The notes: generated by a model not told the origin, from the letters alone. Counted from the first letter of the stretch, positions 18,475-27,382 are shown. The stretch: DNA of 64,000 nt from SB11 sp035906255 (GCA_035906255.1 JAMIFM010000023.1:1-64000); one strand, 5' to 3'. Program-made: numbers and translations.

Positions 18475-18936
18475 TTGGATTCGCTAAAAAAATATACCCT
18501 GCTGCTAGGCAGTAACGTAGGCGACAGTATTGCTTACTTAATGAATACCCTTACATTGATTGAAGATACAATTGGCCGCATTACTGCCAAAACCTCGGTA
18601 CACCAAACAACCGCTTGGGGCAAAACCGACCAGCCTGATTTTTTTAATATGGCCCTTGAGATTGAAACCATACTGGAGCCTTTGGCCTTGCTGGATAAAA
18701 CACAGGCGATAGAAAACAAGCTGGGACGCGTGCGCACTGAAAAATGGGGGCCGCGTACCTTGGACATTGATATTTTGTATTGCGGTAATTTGGTTTTTGA
18801 AAACGAGCGGCTAACAATACCTCACCCCTACTTACATCAACGCAAGTTTACACTGGATTTATTGGCAGAACTAAATCCAGATTTTGTGCATCCTGTATTG
18901 GGTAAAACAAATACCCAACTTCAAAAGAGCTTATAA
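18475..18936 (+). CDS. folK: 2-amino-4-hydroxy-6-hydroxymethyldihydropteridine pyrophosphokinase
   Basis: FolK transfers pyrophosphate from ATP to hydroxymethyldihydropterin in folate synthesis. The 153 residues show the family pattern: LLLGSNVGD at about 10, TTAWGKTDQPDFFNMALEIE in the middle, and the signature GPRTLDIDILYCG followed by IPHPYLHQRKFTL. The start is a TTG at 18475; no ATG or GTG lies upstream within the domain. Standard length. Confidence 0.95.
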   Translation: MDSLKKYTLLLGSNVGDSIAYLMNTLTLIEDTIGRITAKTSVHQTTAWGKTDQPDFFNMALEIETILEPLALLDKTQAIENKLGRVRTEKWGPRTLDIDILYCGNLVFENERLTIPHPYLHQRKFTLDLLAELNPDFVHPVLGKTNTQLQKSL

Positions 18937-18994
18937 ACAATATAGGCTACCCCAACAACGTTAAGGCAGCCCGTTTATTTCTTATTGATACTAT

Positions 18995-19237
18995 TTAATT
19001 TAAACACTCGCGCACACGCACAGTGTAATCACGCAAAGCAGTTTTAAGGTCTTTGCCGTTTTGCTCCATGTCTTGCTTTATACTCATGGCAGCAAAAGCA
19101 TGGGTAAGCTGCTCGCCCTCATCCTCTCCTTCAACTTCAATAACGGGGGCATTACCTTCGGCAATAGCGGTTTCAGCAGCAATTAATTGCTCTAAGGTGT
19201 AGCTCTCTACTAATTTTTTAATTACGGGTACTTTCAC
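18995..19237 (-). CDS. Small acidic protein, DUF6952-like
   Basis: An 80-residue, mostly helical, acidic protein without a signal or membrane segment. It resembles the small DUF6952 proteins that sit next to thioredoxin genes in Bacteroidota (PVIKKLVESYT at the start, a C-terminal DYTVRVRECL). It begins 5 nt after the thioredoxin stop, so they form one operon. A redox partner role is only a guess from this pairing. Confidence 0.7.
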   Translation of the reverse strand: MKVPVIKKLVESYTLEQLIAAETAIAEGNAPVIEVEGEDEGEQLTHAFAAMSIKQDMEQNGKDLKTALRDYTVRVRECLN

Positions 19238-19242
19238 AATTG

Positions 19243-19557
19243 TTAGGCAATTTGTTGCACCATTTTTTCTACCGCCTCTTCTTTTGAGGTGAAATCGGCC
19301 ACTACCAATTTACCATCTTTAAACACGGCAAAAGTGGGCAGGTTTTTAACTCCTACCAGTTTGCGGGCTTCAGGGTTGGTTTCGGCATTCACATCCAAAA
19401 ACTTAATGTCTTTATATTCTTCCTTCTCACTCATGCGGTTAAATTTAGGCGTAAACAGGCGGCAGTTACCGCACCAATCCGCATAAAATTTCACTGCAAC
19501 CTTGTCGTTGTTTTTTAGTTCGTCAAAAAACTCAGCGTCTGTTACTTTAGTTACCAT
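19243..19557 (-). CDS. Thioredoxin family protein
   Basis: The 104 residues form one thioredoxin fold with the active site WCGNC in VKFYADWCGNCRLFTPKF (about 23-40) and the cis-Pro loop NLPTFAVFKDGKL. The central dipeptide is Gly-Asn rather than the Gly-Pro of classical thioredoxin, so the redox potential is likely different. It has no signal peptide and is therefore cytoplasmic. The next gene on the same strand, 5 nt on, is the DUF6952-like protein. Confidence 0.93.
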   Translation of the reverse strand: MVTKVTDAEFFDELKNNDKVAVKFYADWCGNCRLFTPKFNRMSEKEEYKDIKFLDVNAETNPEARKLVGVKNLPTFAVFKDGKLVVADFTSKEEAVEKMVQQIA

Positions 19558-19621
19558 GATGCAAATTATAATCTCACTTTTTATTAAACCAAATTTATGC
19601 CAGTATTGTTTTTGTATTCGT

Positions 19622-20137
19622 TTAATCTAACCATTCAAAAGGTTTTACAGTTGCATTCAACCTACGAATACCGCCCAGCTTTTGCGAAAAATATATGGAT
19701 GCGGCAAATGCCTTCTCTTTATCGGGCAATACGCATACTGTAATCCGACGGTTTTTATTATACACTAAGTTCACTTGCAACTCTTCAACGGTAATGGTAG
19801 ATTGGTTTGCTCTACTACTAAATGTGTTGCTTATGCGAGCGTTAAAAACTGAAACGTACTCAAACTCAGGGAAAGGAGCCCATGCCCCGTAAATAAATAT
19901 GCCAAACAAATACCGACTCTCTCTGTATTTTTTCCCTTCAAAATCAATTTCCAGTTTACTGCGTGTAAACAGCACTAAAATACCGAATACCAATATTATA
20001 ATCCCTCTGATACCTATTTGACCATTTGCAACATCAAATAGCAAAACGCCTAAGGTCAATACTCCCATTAAAATGCGGTATTGTATCCCGAAATTCCATC
20101 CTGTGGGGTTAATAAATTTTTTTTCTCCAAACTCCAT
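19622..20137 (-). CDS. Membrane protein, function unknown
   Basis: The 171 residues hold two hydrophobic segments (about 22-40 and 44-60) followed by a soluble beta-rich domain of about 110 residues (for example QSTITVEELQVNLVY and KAFAASIYFSQKLGG). The start lies one base after the aspartate kinase stop, so it is the second gene of that operon. I do not recognise the family. Confidence 0.7.
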   Translation of the reverse strand: MEFGEKKFINPTGWNFGIQYRILMGVLTLGVLLFDVANGQIGIRGIIILVFGILVLFTRSKLEIDFEGKKYRESRYLFGIFIYGAWAPFPEFEYVSVFNARISNTFSSRANQSTITVEELQVNLVYNKNRRITVCVLPDKEKAFAASIYFSQKLGGIRRLNATVKPFEWLD

Positions 20138-20138
20138 G

Positions 20139-21404
20139 TTATTCCTTAATAATCATCTGCAACACTTTTTCGGTCTTTTGCTCCAGCAACAGGATTTTAC
20201 CACTCAGTACCGTATCAATGGCTTGCGGGTTGTAGTTGCGTATGGTTGCCAATTCAGCATTGTTGCTTACCTCTACATTGTAATGCCCGTCTAAAGCTGC
20301 TTTTAATGCTGCCAATTTATCTTCATCATTATTGATGCATAACGAGAAACTGATGGCACTGTTTTGCATCAAATTAACGGTGATACCGCAATCAGACAAT
20401 ACCGAGAAGATATTTTTAAGGTTGTCCTCAACGATAAATGAAAAATCGCGGGTAGATATTTTTACCAACGCTTGGTTGGATTTAAAAATATAAAACGGCA
20501 ATTGGGTTTCGTCGTGAGCTTCGTTGCTTACCACCGTTCCTTTATCATCGGGGTTCACAAACGATTTCACAAACAAGGGTATGCCTTTGCTTTTAAGCGG
20601 CTGTATGGTTTTAGGGTGGATAACCGTAGCCCCGTAATAGGCCAACTCAATGGCTACATTGTAGCTCAGTTCATCAATTTTTATCGCATCGGGCATACGT
20701 TTAGGGTCGGCATTCATCACACCCGCCACATCTTTCCATATTGTTACACTATCAGCACCTAAACAATACGCCATAATAGCTGCCGTGTAATCGCTGCCCT
20801 CACGACCTAATGTGGCAGTAAACGCCGTGGGAGCTTTACCAATAAACCCTTGCGTAATTACTATTTGTTTTTCAACAATCGGTTTCAGGCGTTTGGTAAT
20901 AATTTCTTCGGTATCTTCCCACAACACATTGGCACTGCGATGCGGGCCTGTGGTAAATATAAAGTTACGGGCATCAATCCAGCGATTGCTAAAACCGTCT
21001 TCTTTTAAAAAGCTGCTAACAATGCGCGTGCTTATAATCTCTCCAAAGCTCACAATCTGGTCGTATATAAAGTCAAAACTGCCTTCAGGTTTTTGTTCCA
21101 ACAGGCTCTCCAACTCTACAAACTGATTGTCAATCTCATCGTACACGTTATATTTCCTGTCCTCCAACAAATCAGCAATAATACTGTCGTGAAAATCCTT
21201 CACCTTTCGGTAGTGGCCCCACATAGCCTCGGTTTGTTGTTTATAGTAGGCATCGGCCAATAGCTCAAGGGAATTTGTAGTTTTACCCATAGCCGATACA
21301 ACAATTAACAACCTTTCGTTCCTAAAGCGTTCTAAAACGCTTGCTACGTTGCGCACTGCGGCGGCATCTTTTACTGATGCCCCTCCGAATTTGAAAACTC
21401 TCAT
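20139..21404 (-). CDS. Aspartate kinase (monofunctional)
   Basis: It phosphorylates aspartate as the first step towards lysine, threonine and methionine. The 421 residues carry VFKFGGASVKDA at the start, the catalytic region TLGREGSDYTAAIMAYCLGAD (20-residue core near 198-218), and GVMNADPKR. C-terminal ACT domains (about 300-421: LVKISTRDFSFIVEDNL, GITVNLMQNSAIS) probably bind regulatory amino acids. There is no homoserine dehydrogenase part, unlike ThrA. The second gene of the unit is the unknown membrane protein. Confidence 0.94.
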   Translation of the reverse strand: MRVFKFGGASVKDAAAVRNVASVLERFRNERLLIVVSAMGKTTNSLELLADAYYKQQTEAMWGHYRKVKDFHDSIIADLLEDRKYNVYDEIDNQFVELESLLEQKPEGSFDFIYDQIVSFGEIISTRIVSSFLKEDGFSNRWIDARNFIFTTGPHRSANVLWEDTEEIITKRLKPIVEKQIVITQGFIGKAPTAFTATLGREGSDYTAAIMAYCLGADSVTIWKDVAGVMNADPKRMPDAIKIDELSYNVAIELAYYGATVIHPKTIQPLKSKGIPLFVKSFVNPDDKGTVVSNEAHDETQLPFYIFKSNQALVKISTRDFSFIVEDNLKNIFSVLSDCGITVNLMQNSAISFSLCINNDEDKLAALKAALDGHYNVEVSNNAELATIRNYNPQAIDTVLSGKILLLEQKTEKVLQMIIKE

Positions 21405-21502
21405 TTCTTATATATTCTTCGCTGTTTTAAAATATTGGGGTGCAAAATTCGGTGTAAGCTATTGAATTTCAAAAAGCAGATTTAAAAAATAGGGTGATTG
21501 CT

Positions 21503-21510
21503 TACCTTTG
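21503..21510 (+). promoter_or_regulatory. -7 box TACCTTTG of fbp
   Basis: Perfect TAnnTTTG, 31 nt before the fbp ATG. Confidence 0.75.
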
Positions 21511-21541
21511 CACACTTTTATTTTATAAACACTTATAAACT

Positions 21542-22567
21542 ATGTCGATAGAGTCAGTTACCACATTAGGCCAGTTTATTATTGACCGCCAAAAAGATTT
21601 TCCGTTTGCCAAAGGTGAGTTTACCCGTTTGATGGCCGATATAGGCATTGCAGCAAAAACCATCAGCCGCGAGGTACGCCGTGCAGGTATTGCAGGCATT
21701 ATTGGGGTGGCAGGCAACCAAAATGTGCAAGGCGAAGAGCAACAAAAGCTGGATGTGATGGCCAACCGCTTGTTTATTGAGTGTATGAAAAAAGGCGGTG
21801 AGGTGTGTGTGATTGCCAGCGAAGAGGATGAAGACCTTATTTATCTTCACTCTGATAATGCAGACCGTGAACCTACTTATGTGGTGGCGATGGATCCGCT
21901 TGACGGTTCATCAAACATTGATGTGAATGTTTCTATCGGTACTATATTTTCAGTGTATAAGCGCATTAGCACCGGAGCTAATTGCGGTATGGAAGATGCT
22001 TTGCAGGCAGGTATCCAGCAGGTTGCTGCGGGATATGTGCTATATGGCAGCAGTACAATGTTGGTATATACAGCAGGCCGCGAGGTGAACGGTTTTACGC
22101 TTGACCCTTCTATCGGTGAGTTTTGCTTATCGCACCCTAATATCCAAATACCTAAAGACGGTAAAATATACTCATTGAACGAGGGCAGTTATGAAAACTT
22201 CCCCCAAGGTGTGAAGGATTATATTGACTATTGCAAAGAAGCGGATAAGGAAACTAAACGCCCATACAGTGCCCGTTATATTGGCAGTATGGTGGCTGAT
22301 TTTCACCGTAATATGCTAAAGGGTGGTATTTTTATTTACCCTGCTACTGCTGATGCACCCAATGGTAAACTGCGTTTGTTGTACGAGTGCAACCCTTTGG
22401 CGTTTATTGCTGAGTGTGCAGGCGGACGTGCTACTACGGGCTACCAACGTATTATGGAAATACAACCTGAAAAACTACACCAACGCACGCCTATTTTTAT
22501 AGGCAGTGAAAACATGGTGAAAAAGGCTGAGGAGTTTATGGCAAAGTATGCCAATGCTTCAGCGTAA
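21542..22567 (+). CDS. fbp: Fructose-1,6-bisphosphatase class I
   Basis: It hydrolyses fructose 1,6-bisphosphate to fructose 6-phosphate in gluconeogenesis. The 341 residues show the class I metal site DPLDGSSNIDVNVSIGTIFS (about 118-137) and the substrate site RYIGSMVADFHRNMLKGGIF, followed by LRLLYECNPLAFIAECAGG and AT. The length is normal. It has a clear promoter and a terminator, so it is a single-gene unit. Confidence 0.98.
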   Translation: MSIESVTTLGQFIIDRQKDFPFAKGEFTRLMADIGIAAKTISREVRRAGIAGIIGVAGNQNVQGEEQQKLDVMANRLFIECMKKGGEVCVIASEEDEDLIYLHSDNADREPTYVVAMDPLDGSSNIDVNVSIGTIFSVYKRISTGANCGMEDALQAGIQQVAAGYVLYGSSTMLVYTAGREVNGFTLDPSIGEFCLSHPNIQIPKDGKIYSLNEGSYENFPQGVKDYIDYCKEADKETKRPYSARYIGSMVADFHRNMLKGGIFIYPATADAPNGKLRLLYECNPLAFIAECAGGRATTGYQRIMEIQPEKLHQRTPIFIGSENMVKKAEEFMAKYANASA

Positions 22568-22588
22568 ATAAAGATTTTATACTATTGA

Positions 22589-22617
22589 AAAGCCTCGCTG
22601 ATTGCGGGGCTTTTTTT
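22589..22617 (+). terminator. Intrinsic terminator of fbp
   Basis: AAAGCCTCGC pairs with GCGGGGCTTT (one T-G pair) around the loop TGATT and is followed by a run of T. Confidence 0.9.
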
Positions 22618-22639
22618 ATGTCAGCCCGCCATTGCGAAC

Positions 22640-22806
22640 GGGTATTTTGAATATTGTGCGAGATTGCTTCGGGAGACCTCGCAATGACGAGGTTCTCTGT
22701 CCTACTGACGTAGGAAGCATCTTCGTAGAATTATGTTAACACAGTTGAAATAAGATTCTTCCCTATGGTCAGAATGACATTATCATTCGGCAGGCTCAGG
22801 ATAAAA
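22640..22806. repeat. Fragments of dispersed intergenic repeats (families D and E)
   Basis: 22753-22779 (AAGATTCTTCCC, then GTCAGAATGACA) is an arm of the same inverted repeat seen complete at 54127-54312. 22785-22804 (ATTCGGCAGGCTCAGGATAA) recurs at 23096-23115 and around 44785-44843. Nearby GCGAGATTGCTTC and CCTCGCAATGACGAG form a further imperfect palindrome. No coding frame is convincing here. Confidence 0.75.
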
Positions 22807-22822
22807 TGTTAAATGTCAATGG

Positions 22823-23059
22823 CTATTGATTATCGCGCCACTCGTACACCCACTGGCTTTGTATCATTTCAAGGTAGCCTTCGTTGCACTCTTCGCGTTT
22901 GCCTTTAAAGTTCGGTATTTCAAGTACCCATTCCAGTAACTCGGTAAAACGTATGCGGTATATCTGGCTCTCGCCAAATTCATCGCCAAAACGCTCGTAT
23001 AAGGCCATTGCTATATCTTCAAAATCTGTCCAGTGTATGGGTAGTTCAAACTTGGTCAT
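22823..23059 (-). CDS. iscX: IscX-like Fe-S assembly protein
   Basis: The 78-residue acidic protein matches the IscX pattern: PIHWTDFEDIAMALYERFGD, then IRFTELLEWVLEIPNF, then CNEGYLEMIQSQW. In E. coli IscX binds IscS and regulates cluster assembly. The ferredoxin gene lies 98 nt upstream on the same strand, with a family D repeat fragment between them. No other isc gene is near. Confidence 0.85.
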   Translation of the reverse strand: MTKFELPIHWTDFEDIAMALYERFGDEFGESQIYRIRFTELLEWVLEIPNFKGKREECNEGYLEMIQSQWVYEWRDNQ

Positions 23060-23095
23060 TGTAGTTGTTTGTTTATCGTCAACCGCACCCTTCCT

Positions 23096-23115
23096 TTCGA
23101 CAAGCTCAGGATAAC
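23096..23115 (+). repeat. Family D repeat fragment
   Basis: TTTCGACAAGCTCAGGATAA matches 22785-22804 with three differences and also matches copies at 44785-44843. Confidence 0.7.
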
Positions 23116-23157
23116 GGCCGCACTTTATAGCATTAAATTAACTAATCGGTTAAAATA

Positions 23158-23487
23158 TTAATGGCCCATAAACTGGGTTTGGTCGGGTATTATCACCTCA
23201 ATATCACTATCAGCTTCCAACTCGCACTGGCAAGCAAGGCGCGAATTTAATTTAGGGTTTACCGCACGGTCAATAAAATCTTCTTCTTTATCGCTAATCT
23301 CCCTCAAACTATCCATACCTTTTTGCACATATACATGGCAGGTGCTGCAAGCGCAAACGCCCCCGCAGTTGTGGTGCAGGTCAATATCATTATCCAATGC
23401 AATGTCTTGCACCGTATCGCCTTCCTCAATCTCAAACGTTTGTGGTTCAAGGCCTTTTTGCTCAAAATAAAACGTAATTTTTCCCAT
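23158..23487 (-). CDS. fdx: Adrenodoxin-type 2Fe-2S ferredoxin
   Basis: The 109 residues carry a 2Fe-2S fold with the cluster ligands in CGGVCACSTCHVYV (about 41-54) and the last Cys in RLACQCELE. The extra Cys in this loop is the only deviation. The ending IIPDQTQFMGH is typical for the family. Such ferredoxins give electrons to Fe-S cluster assembly. The neighbouring iscX supports this role. A TATCTTTG box lies 14 nt upstream. Confidence 0.93.
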   Translation of the reverse strand: MGKITFYFEQKGLEPQTFEIEEGDTVQDIALDNDIDLHHNCGGVCACSTCHVYVQKGMDSLREISDKEEDFIDRAVNPKLNSRLACQCELEADSDIEVIIPDQTQFMGH

Positions 23488-23501
23488 CGCTATTCAGGTA
23501 A

Positions 23502-23509
23502 CAAAGATA
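23502..23509 (-). promoter_or_regulatory. -7 box TATCTTTG of fdx
   Basis: Perfect TAnnTTTG on the minus strand, 14 nt before the ferredoxin ATG. Confidence 0.65.
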
Positions 23510-23659
23510 GTATCAAAAAGGTTGGGTAAAAAAATTGAAGCCAAATTATAGAGCCGTCAATCATACTTACAGCAGATTAAGATTCGTAGTTTCTGTAATT
23601 TGTAAATCACTACAAAAGGCACAGGTTTGAAAACCTATGCTATTATAATTACCCTATGC

Positions 23660-24217
23660 CTATGCCAGTGCCTTTGCCAACAGTTTCATGTATTCGTTTT
23701 GAGGAATCTCAATAGCCCCAAACTGCTTCAAGTGGTCGGTAATAAACTGCGTATCCAGCAGTAAATATCCGTTGTCTTTCATCCATGCCACCAAATACAC
23801 CAACGCCACTTTTGAGGCATCGGTAACTTTATGAAACATACTTTCACCAAAAAAAGCCTTACCCATTGCCACACCATACAAACCGCCCACCAACTCTCCA
23901 TCCAAGCGGGCTTCAAAACTATATGCCCAACCCGTCTCGTACAGCTTGCTGTAAACGTATATAATCTCTTCCGAAATCCACGTGTCCTCACGCTCAGCAC
24001 AGGCCTCCATTACTGCCTCAAAACTTTGGTTCACTGTTACTTCAAACTTGCCTTGTCGTATCAGTTTTGAAAGATTTTTTGATACTTTAAACCCTTCTAA
24101 CGGAATTATTCCGCGCATTTTAGGTTCGTACCACCCAATGGTGTTATCATCTTCGGGGTCGGCCATAGGAAAAATACCCATGCTGTAACCGTGTAGAACC
24201 TGATTGGGAGTAAGCAT
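23660..24217 (-). CDS. aat: Leucyl/phenylalanyl-tRNA-protein transferase
   Basis: Aat adds Leu or Phe to proteins with N-terminal Lys or Arg, marking them for ClpAP degradation. The 185 residues have the family signatures: YSMGIFPMADPED at the start, IGWYEPKMRGIIPL, DTWISEEIIYVYSKLYETGWAYSFE (two parts around residue 100), GGLYGVAMGKAFFGESMF, and LLDTQFITDHLKQFGA. It lacks the extended N-terminal region of the E. coli protein. The start is fixed by a TATATTTG box only 4 nt upstream. Confidence 0.96.
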   Translation of the reverse strand: MLTPNQVLHGYSMGIFPMADPEDDNTIGWYEPKMRGIIPLEGFKVSKNLSKLIRQGKFEVTVNQSFEAVMEACAEREDTWISEEIIYVYSKLYETGWAYSFEARLDGELVGGLYGVAMGKAFFGESMFHKVTDASKVALVYLVAWMKDNGYLLLDTQFITDHLKQFGAIEIPQNEYMKLLAKALA

Positions 24218-24221
24218 GCCG

Positions 24222-24229
24222 CAAATATA
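24222..24229 (-). promoter_or_regulatory. -7 box TATATTTG of aat
   Basis: Perfect TAnnTTTG on the minus strand, ending 4 nt before the aat ATG; the transcript should start at or next to the ATG. Confidence 0.7.
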
Positions 24230-24316
24230 AATTGAGGTTGAGCTGATTTCAGAATTATTTTAAATGCTCCTGCCATAGGGTTGACAGTAGGCCTGTTTTA
24301 TTTTGCCTTAACAATT

Positions 24317-24946
24317 ATGGAAAAGATAGATTTAACCAAACTGCACAAAGCATATTACACGGCAAAACCCCGTCCCGAACTGATAACCGTTGAGGTTGCT
24401 GATTTTCTTTCAATCACCGGAAAAGGCGACCCTTCGTCGTCGGCGTATGCCGAAACTTTGCAAGCATTGTATGCCACAGCTTATGTTTTAAAGTTTATGT
24501 ACAAGGCAATGAACAAAGATTTTACAGTAGCGAAGCTGGAGGGGCTTTGGTGGTTTGATGATGCTAAATACGGACATATAAGCATGGACGATGCTCCCCA
24601 AAAAATCCCACGTAGCGAATGGGAATACCGTATGCTGATACGGATGCCTGATTTTGTAACAGCCCAAGCTATTTCCCAAGCTAAACAACAAGCGGTAACT
24701 AAAAAGGGGATTGCATTGGCAAACGCTGTTGAGTTATACCCTATGAATGAAGGACTTTGCATACAAATGCTTCACATGGGGCCTTTTGCTACTGAACCTG
24801 AAAGTTTACAACTGATTAAAGAGTTTTCAGAAGTTAATGGTTTGCTGAAAAACGGCCTTCACCACGAGATTTACTTATCCGATTTCAGGAAAACGCCGCA
24901 AGAGAAGCTAAAAACCATCTTGCGCGAGCCTGTAAAACGGTGTTAA
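24317..24946 (+). CDS. GyrI-like domain protein
   Basis: From the ATG at 24317 the protein has 209 residues. It shows the GyrI-like small-molecule-binding fold: a first strand near ITVEVADFLSITGKGDP, the segment EGLWWFDD, the middle strand WEYRMLIRMPDFVT, and LCIQMLHMGPFATEPESLQ near the end. Such proteins bind or hydrolyse small toxic compounds or drugs. There is no DNA-binding domain, so it is not a regulator of the SbmC/BmrR type. The longer frame from 24281 adds 12 hydrophobic residues and overlaps a likely promoter region, so the inner start is preferred. Confidence 0.8.
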   Translation: MEKIDLTKLHKAYYTAKPRPELITVEVADFLSITGKGDPSSSAYAETLQALYATAYVLKFMYKAMNKDFTVAKLEGLWWFDDAKYGHISMDDAPQKIPRSEWEYRMLIRMPDFVTAQAISQAKQQAVTKKGIALANAVELYPMNEGLCIQMLHMGPFATEPESLQLIKEFSEVNGLLKNGLHHEIYLSDFRKTPQEKLKTILREPVKRC

Positions 24947-25047
24947 AATAACACCTTTTCGCCTTGAGAGTCTGTTTACGCATAACTATACATTTAGATA
25001 GTGGTTTACCAAAGTATAGCGATGAGCCAAAGGGTAACTGACGGTAG

Positions 25048-25055
25048 TAACTTTG
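25048..25055 (+). promoter_or_regulatory. -7 box TAACTTTG
   Basis: Perfect TAnnTTTG, 27 nt before the pirin ATG at 25083. Confidence 0.6.
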
Positions 25056-25082
25056 TATCGTAATTTTAAAAGCTACTCAATT

Positions 25083-25940
25083 ATGATACACAGGAAGATA
25101 GCAAGAATAGACACCCCACATTCGGGACAAGGATTTTTAGGTACCGGACACATAGCTGCCGCCGTAATAGATGGCAGCCGTTTTGAGCAAACCGACCCGT
25201 TTTTATTGTTGATGGACGACCAACTGGATTTACCCGGTGGGCCTCCTGTGGGTGGTGCGCACCCACACGCAGGGTTTGAAACCGTTACATTGGTATTGGA
25301 AGGTACTGACAACGGATGGAAAACAGGAAGTTTTGAGGTAATGACCGCAGGCAAAGGTATTGTGCATACTGAAGAGATAACTGCTAAAACCAAAATGCGG
25401 ATATTACAGTTATGGCTGGTACTACCCCCTGATAAAAGATGGGCTGAACCCTTTTTCCAAGAACTACAACTCCCAAAAGTGCCTGCCCAAAAAACAGCAT
25501 CGGGAGAAATACGGGTATATAGCGGCAGTAGTAATGGGCTTACTTCACCCATCAGCAACCAAACTCCCGTAACCATTGTTGATTTTGCTCTTACTGAAAA
25601 CGCTTTGGTAACACAGCAACTCCCAGCCTCGTATAATGGGTTTATATATTTGGTTGAAGGAACGGTGCAAGTGGGCGAAAAAAAAGTAACAAAAGGACAG
25701 ATTGCTTGGTTGGATGACAGCACCCAAACCGATGCAAGCGTTATTGAGTTTAACGCTGGAGAACAAGGTGCCCGCTTTGTGCTGTACGCAGGTGAACCCC
25801 AAAATGCGCCTGTTATAAGCCATGGCCCGTTTATTGGCGATACGGTTGAGGATATTAGAAGACTTTACCAAGAGTATAGGCAAGGCAAAATGGTGCATTT
25901 GAACGATTTGCCCCAAAGCAGAAAAGTGCATTACACCTGA
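25083..25940 (+). CDS. Pirin family protein
   Basis: The 285 residues form the two-cupin pirin fold. The metal site is in the N-terminal cupin: GAHPHAGFETVTLVLEG (about 57-73), with the last ligands in GKGIVHTEEI. The C-terminal cupin has lost metal ligands, as is usual. Some pirins are quercetin dioxygenases and others act as redox or transcription cofactors; the sequence does not decide which. The ATG at 25083 gives the normal pirin start, MIHRKIARI; the upstream start at 25053 lies within 8 nt of the promoter. Confidence 0.92.
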   Translation: MIHRKIARIDTPHSGQGFLGTGHIAAAVIDGSRFEQTDPFLLLMDDQLDLPGGPPVGGAHPHAGFETVTLVLEGTDNGWKTGSFEVMTAGKGIVHTEEITAKTKMRILQLWLVLPPDKRWAEPFFQELQLPKVPAQKTASGEIRVYSGSSNGLTSPISNQTPVTIVDFALTENALVTQQLPASYNGFIYLVEGTVQVGEKKVTKGQIAWLDDSTQTDASVIEFNAGEQGARFVLYAGEPQNAPVISHGPFIGDTVEDIRRLYQEYRQGKMVHLNDLPQSRKVHYT

Positions 25941-26001
25941 CCTTTAAGATAGGGTTTAAACGCGTTGGGTAACGCATAACAAATCAATCCTACTTTTGGG
26001 C

Positions 26002-26009
26002 TATTTTTG
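26002..26009 (+). promoter_or_regulatory. -7 box TATTTTTG of dgt
   Basis: Perfect TAnnTTTG, 4 nt before the ATG at 26014 and 10 nt before the ATG at 26020. Confidence 0.7.
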
Positions 26010-26013
26010 CCCT

Positions 26014-27369
26014 ATGCCAATGAATTGGGATACCTTGCTTTCAGCACGGAGGATGCACGTGCCCGAAAGTGCAAAAACCGACGACCAAAGTTTTGCCCGC
26101 GATGAGTTTCAACGCGATTTCGACCGCATTATATTTTCATCACCATTCAGGCGGTTGCAAAACAAAACGCAGGTATTTCCGCTACCCGGCAGCGTGTTTG
26201 TACACAACCGCCTTACACATAGTCTTGAGGTAGCCAGTGTCGGTCGTTCGTTAGGTAATATCCTTTCAAACAAACTGAGGGAAAATAACGAAGCATCGGG
26301 CGAAAAGGTGCTGGGCATGGGCAGTATTGTTTCTGCCGCTTGCTTAGCGCATGATATGGGCAATCCCTCATTCGGGCATTCGGGTGAAAAAGCTATTTCA
26401 CGCTATTTTAAAGATGGCGACGGCAAAGAATGGGAAAAGGAAATGACCCGCGAACAATGGGCTGACCTAACCAACTTTGAAGGAAATGCCAATGCCTTCC
26501 GCATTCTTACCCATCGGTTTAAAGGTAAAGGTGCTAGCGGTTTTGCCCTCACCTACTCTACCCTTGCAAGCATTGTGAAGTACCCGTGTGAAAGTCTTGT
26601 GGCCGGCAATAAAAGCAAGGTACACATGAAAAAATACGGGTATTTTGATAGTGAAAAAAATACCTACCTGAGCATTGCCAACCAACTGGGTATTATCCAA
26701 GAGCAGCAAAGCCCTATGGTGTTTGTACGTCACCCGTTGGTATATTTGGTTGAAGCTGCTGATGATATTTGCTACAACATTATTGATTTAGAAGATTCAC
26801 ACCGTTTAAATATACTTTCACACGAAACGGTACGCGGTCTGATGCTGGATTTGTTTGAAGAGAAGGAACGGAAAGAAATTGAACATAATTTAGATGGTAT
26901 TGATGATGAAAACGACCGCATTGCCTATTTACGCGGTAAATCAATACACACCCTAATCATGGCCTGCTCAAAAGTATTTTGGGATAACAGGGAAAGTATT
27001 TTAAACGGTACGTATAATAAAAGCCTTTCTGACGGTGTGGATGAACCTCATTTAACGGCTTTGAAGAAAATTGAAGAAATATCGTACAAGAAAATTTATA
27101 ACTATCACACTGTGGTAGAAATTGAAGTAGCCGGATACCAGATAATCAGCGGGTTGCTCGAAGAGTTTGTGCCCGCCATCGTATCAAACGATAAATCACA
27201 TTACCACAAAAAATTACTGGCGTTAATGCCTTCGCAGTTTCATACCGATGAGGATAATTTGTATGCTAAAGTGCAAAGTGTGGTTGATTTTATTTCGGGT
27301 ATGACGGATTTATATGCCATCGAAATGTACCGCAAAATCAAAGGTATTTCAATCCCTACTATTAAATAA
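26014..27369 (+). CDS. dgt: Deoxyguanosinetriphosphate triphosphohydrolase (dGTPase)
   Basis: Dgt splits dGTP into deoxyguanosine and tripolyphosphate and helps set dNTP pools. The roughly 450 residues carry the HD-domain metal ligands: His in NRLTHSLEVASVGRSLG, His-Asp in CLAHDMGNPSFGHSGE, and Asp in HPLVYLVEAADDICYNIIDLED. The N-terminal part SSPFRRLQNKTQVFPLP is also typical. Two close ATGs (26014 and 26020) are possible starts. The frame is open from 25996 but that start precedes the promoter box. Confidence 0.95.
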   Translation: MPMNWDTLLSARRMHVPESAKTDDQSFARDEFQRDFDRIIFSSPFRRLQNKTQVFPLPGSVFVHNRLTHSLEVASVGRSLGNILSNKLRENNEASGEKVLGMGSIVSAACLAHDMGNPSFGHSGEKAISRYFKDGDGKEWEKEMTREQWADLTNFEGNANAFRILTHRFKGKGASGFALTYSTLASIVKYPCESLVAGNKSKVHMKKYGYFDSEKNTYLSIANQLGIIQEQQSPMVFVRHPLVYLVEAADDICYNIIDLEDSHRLNILSHETVRGLMLDLFEEKERKEIEHNLDGIDDENDRIAYLRGKSIHTLIMACSKVFWDNRESILNGTYNKSLSDGVDEPHLTALKKIEEISYKKIYNYHTVVEIEVAGYQIISGLLEEFVPAIVSNDKSHYHKKLLALMPSQFHTDEDNLYAKVQSVVDFISGMTDLYAIEMYRKIKGISIPTIK

Positions 27370-27382
27370 ACCTGCTAAACCA

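Noticed and set aside
18936..18994. Weak hairpin between folK and the DUF6952-like gene
   Set aside because: The GGCTACC/GGCAGCC pairing has a mismatch and a long loop; not convincing as a terminator.
25073..25723. Minus-strand frame of 216 codons
   Set aside because: Antisense to the pirin gene, rich in Ser and Cys as expected from a shadow frame.
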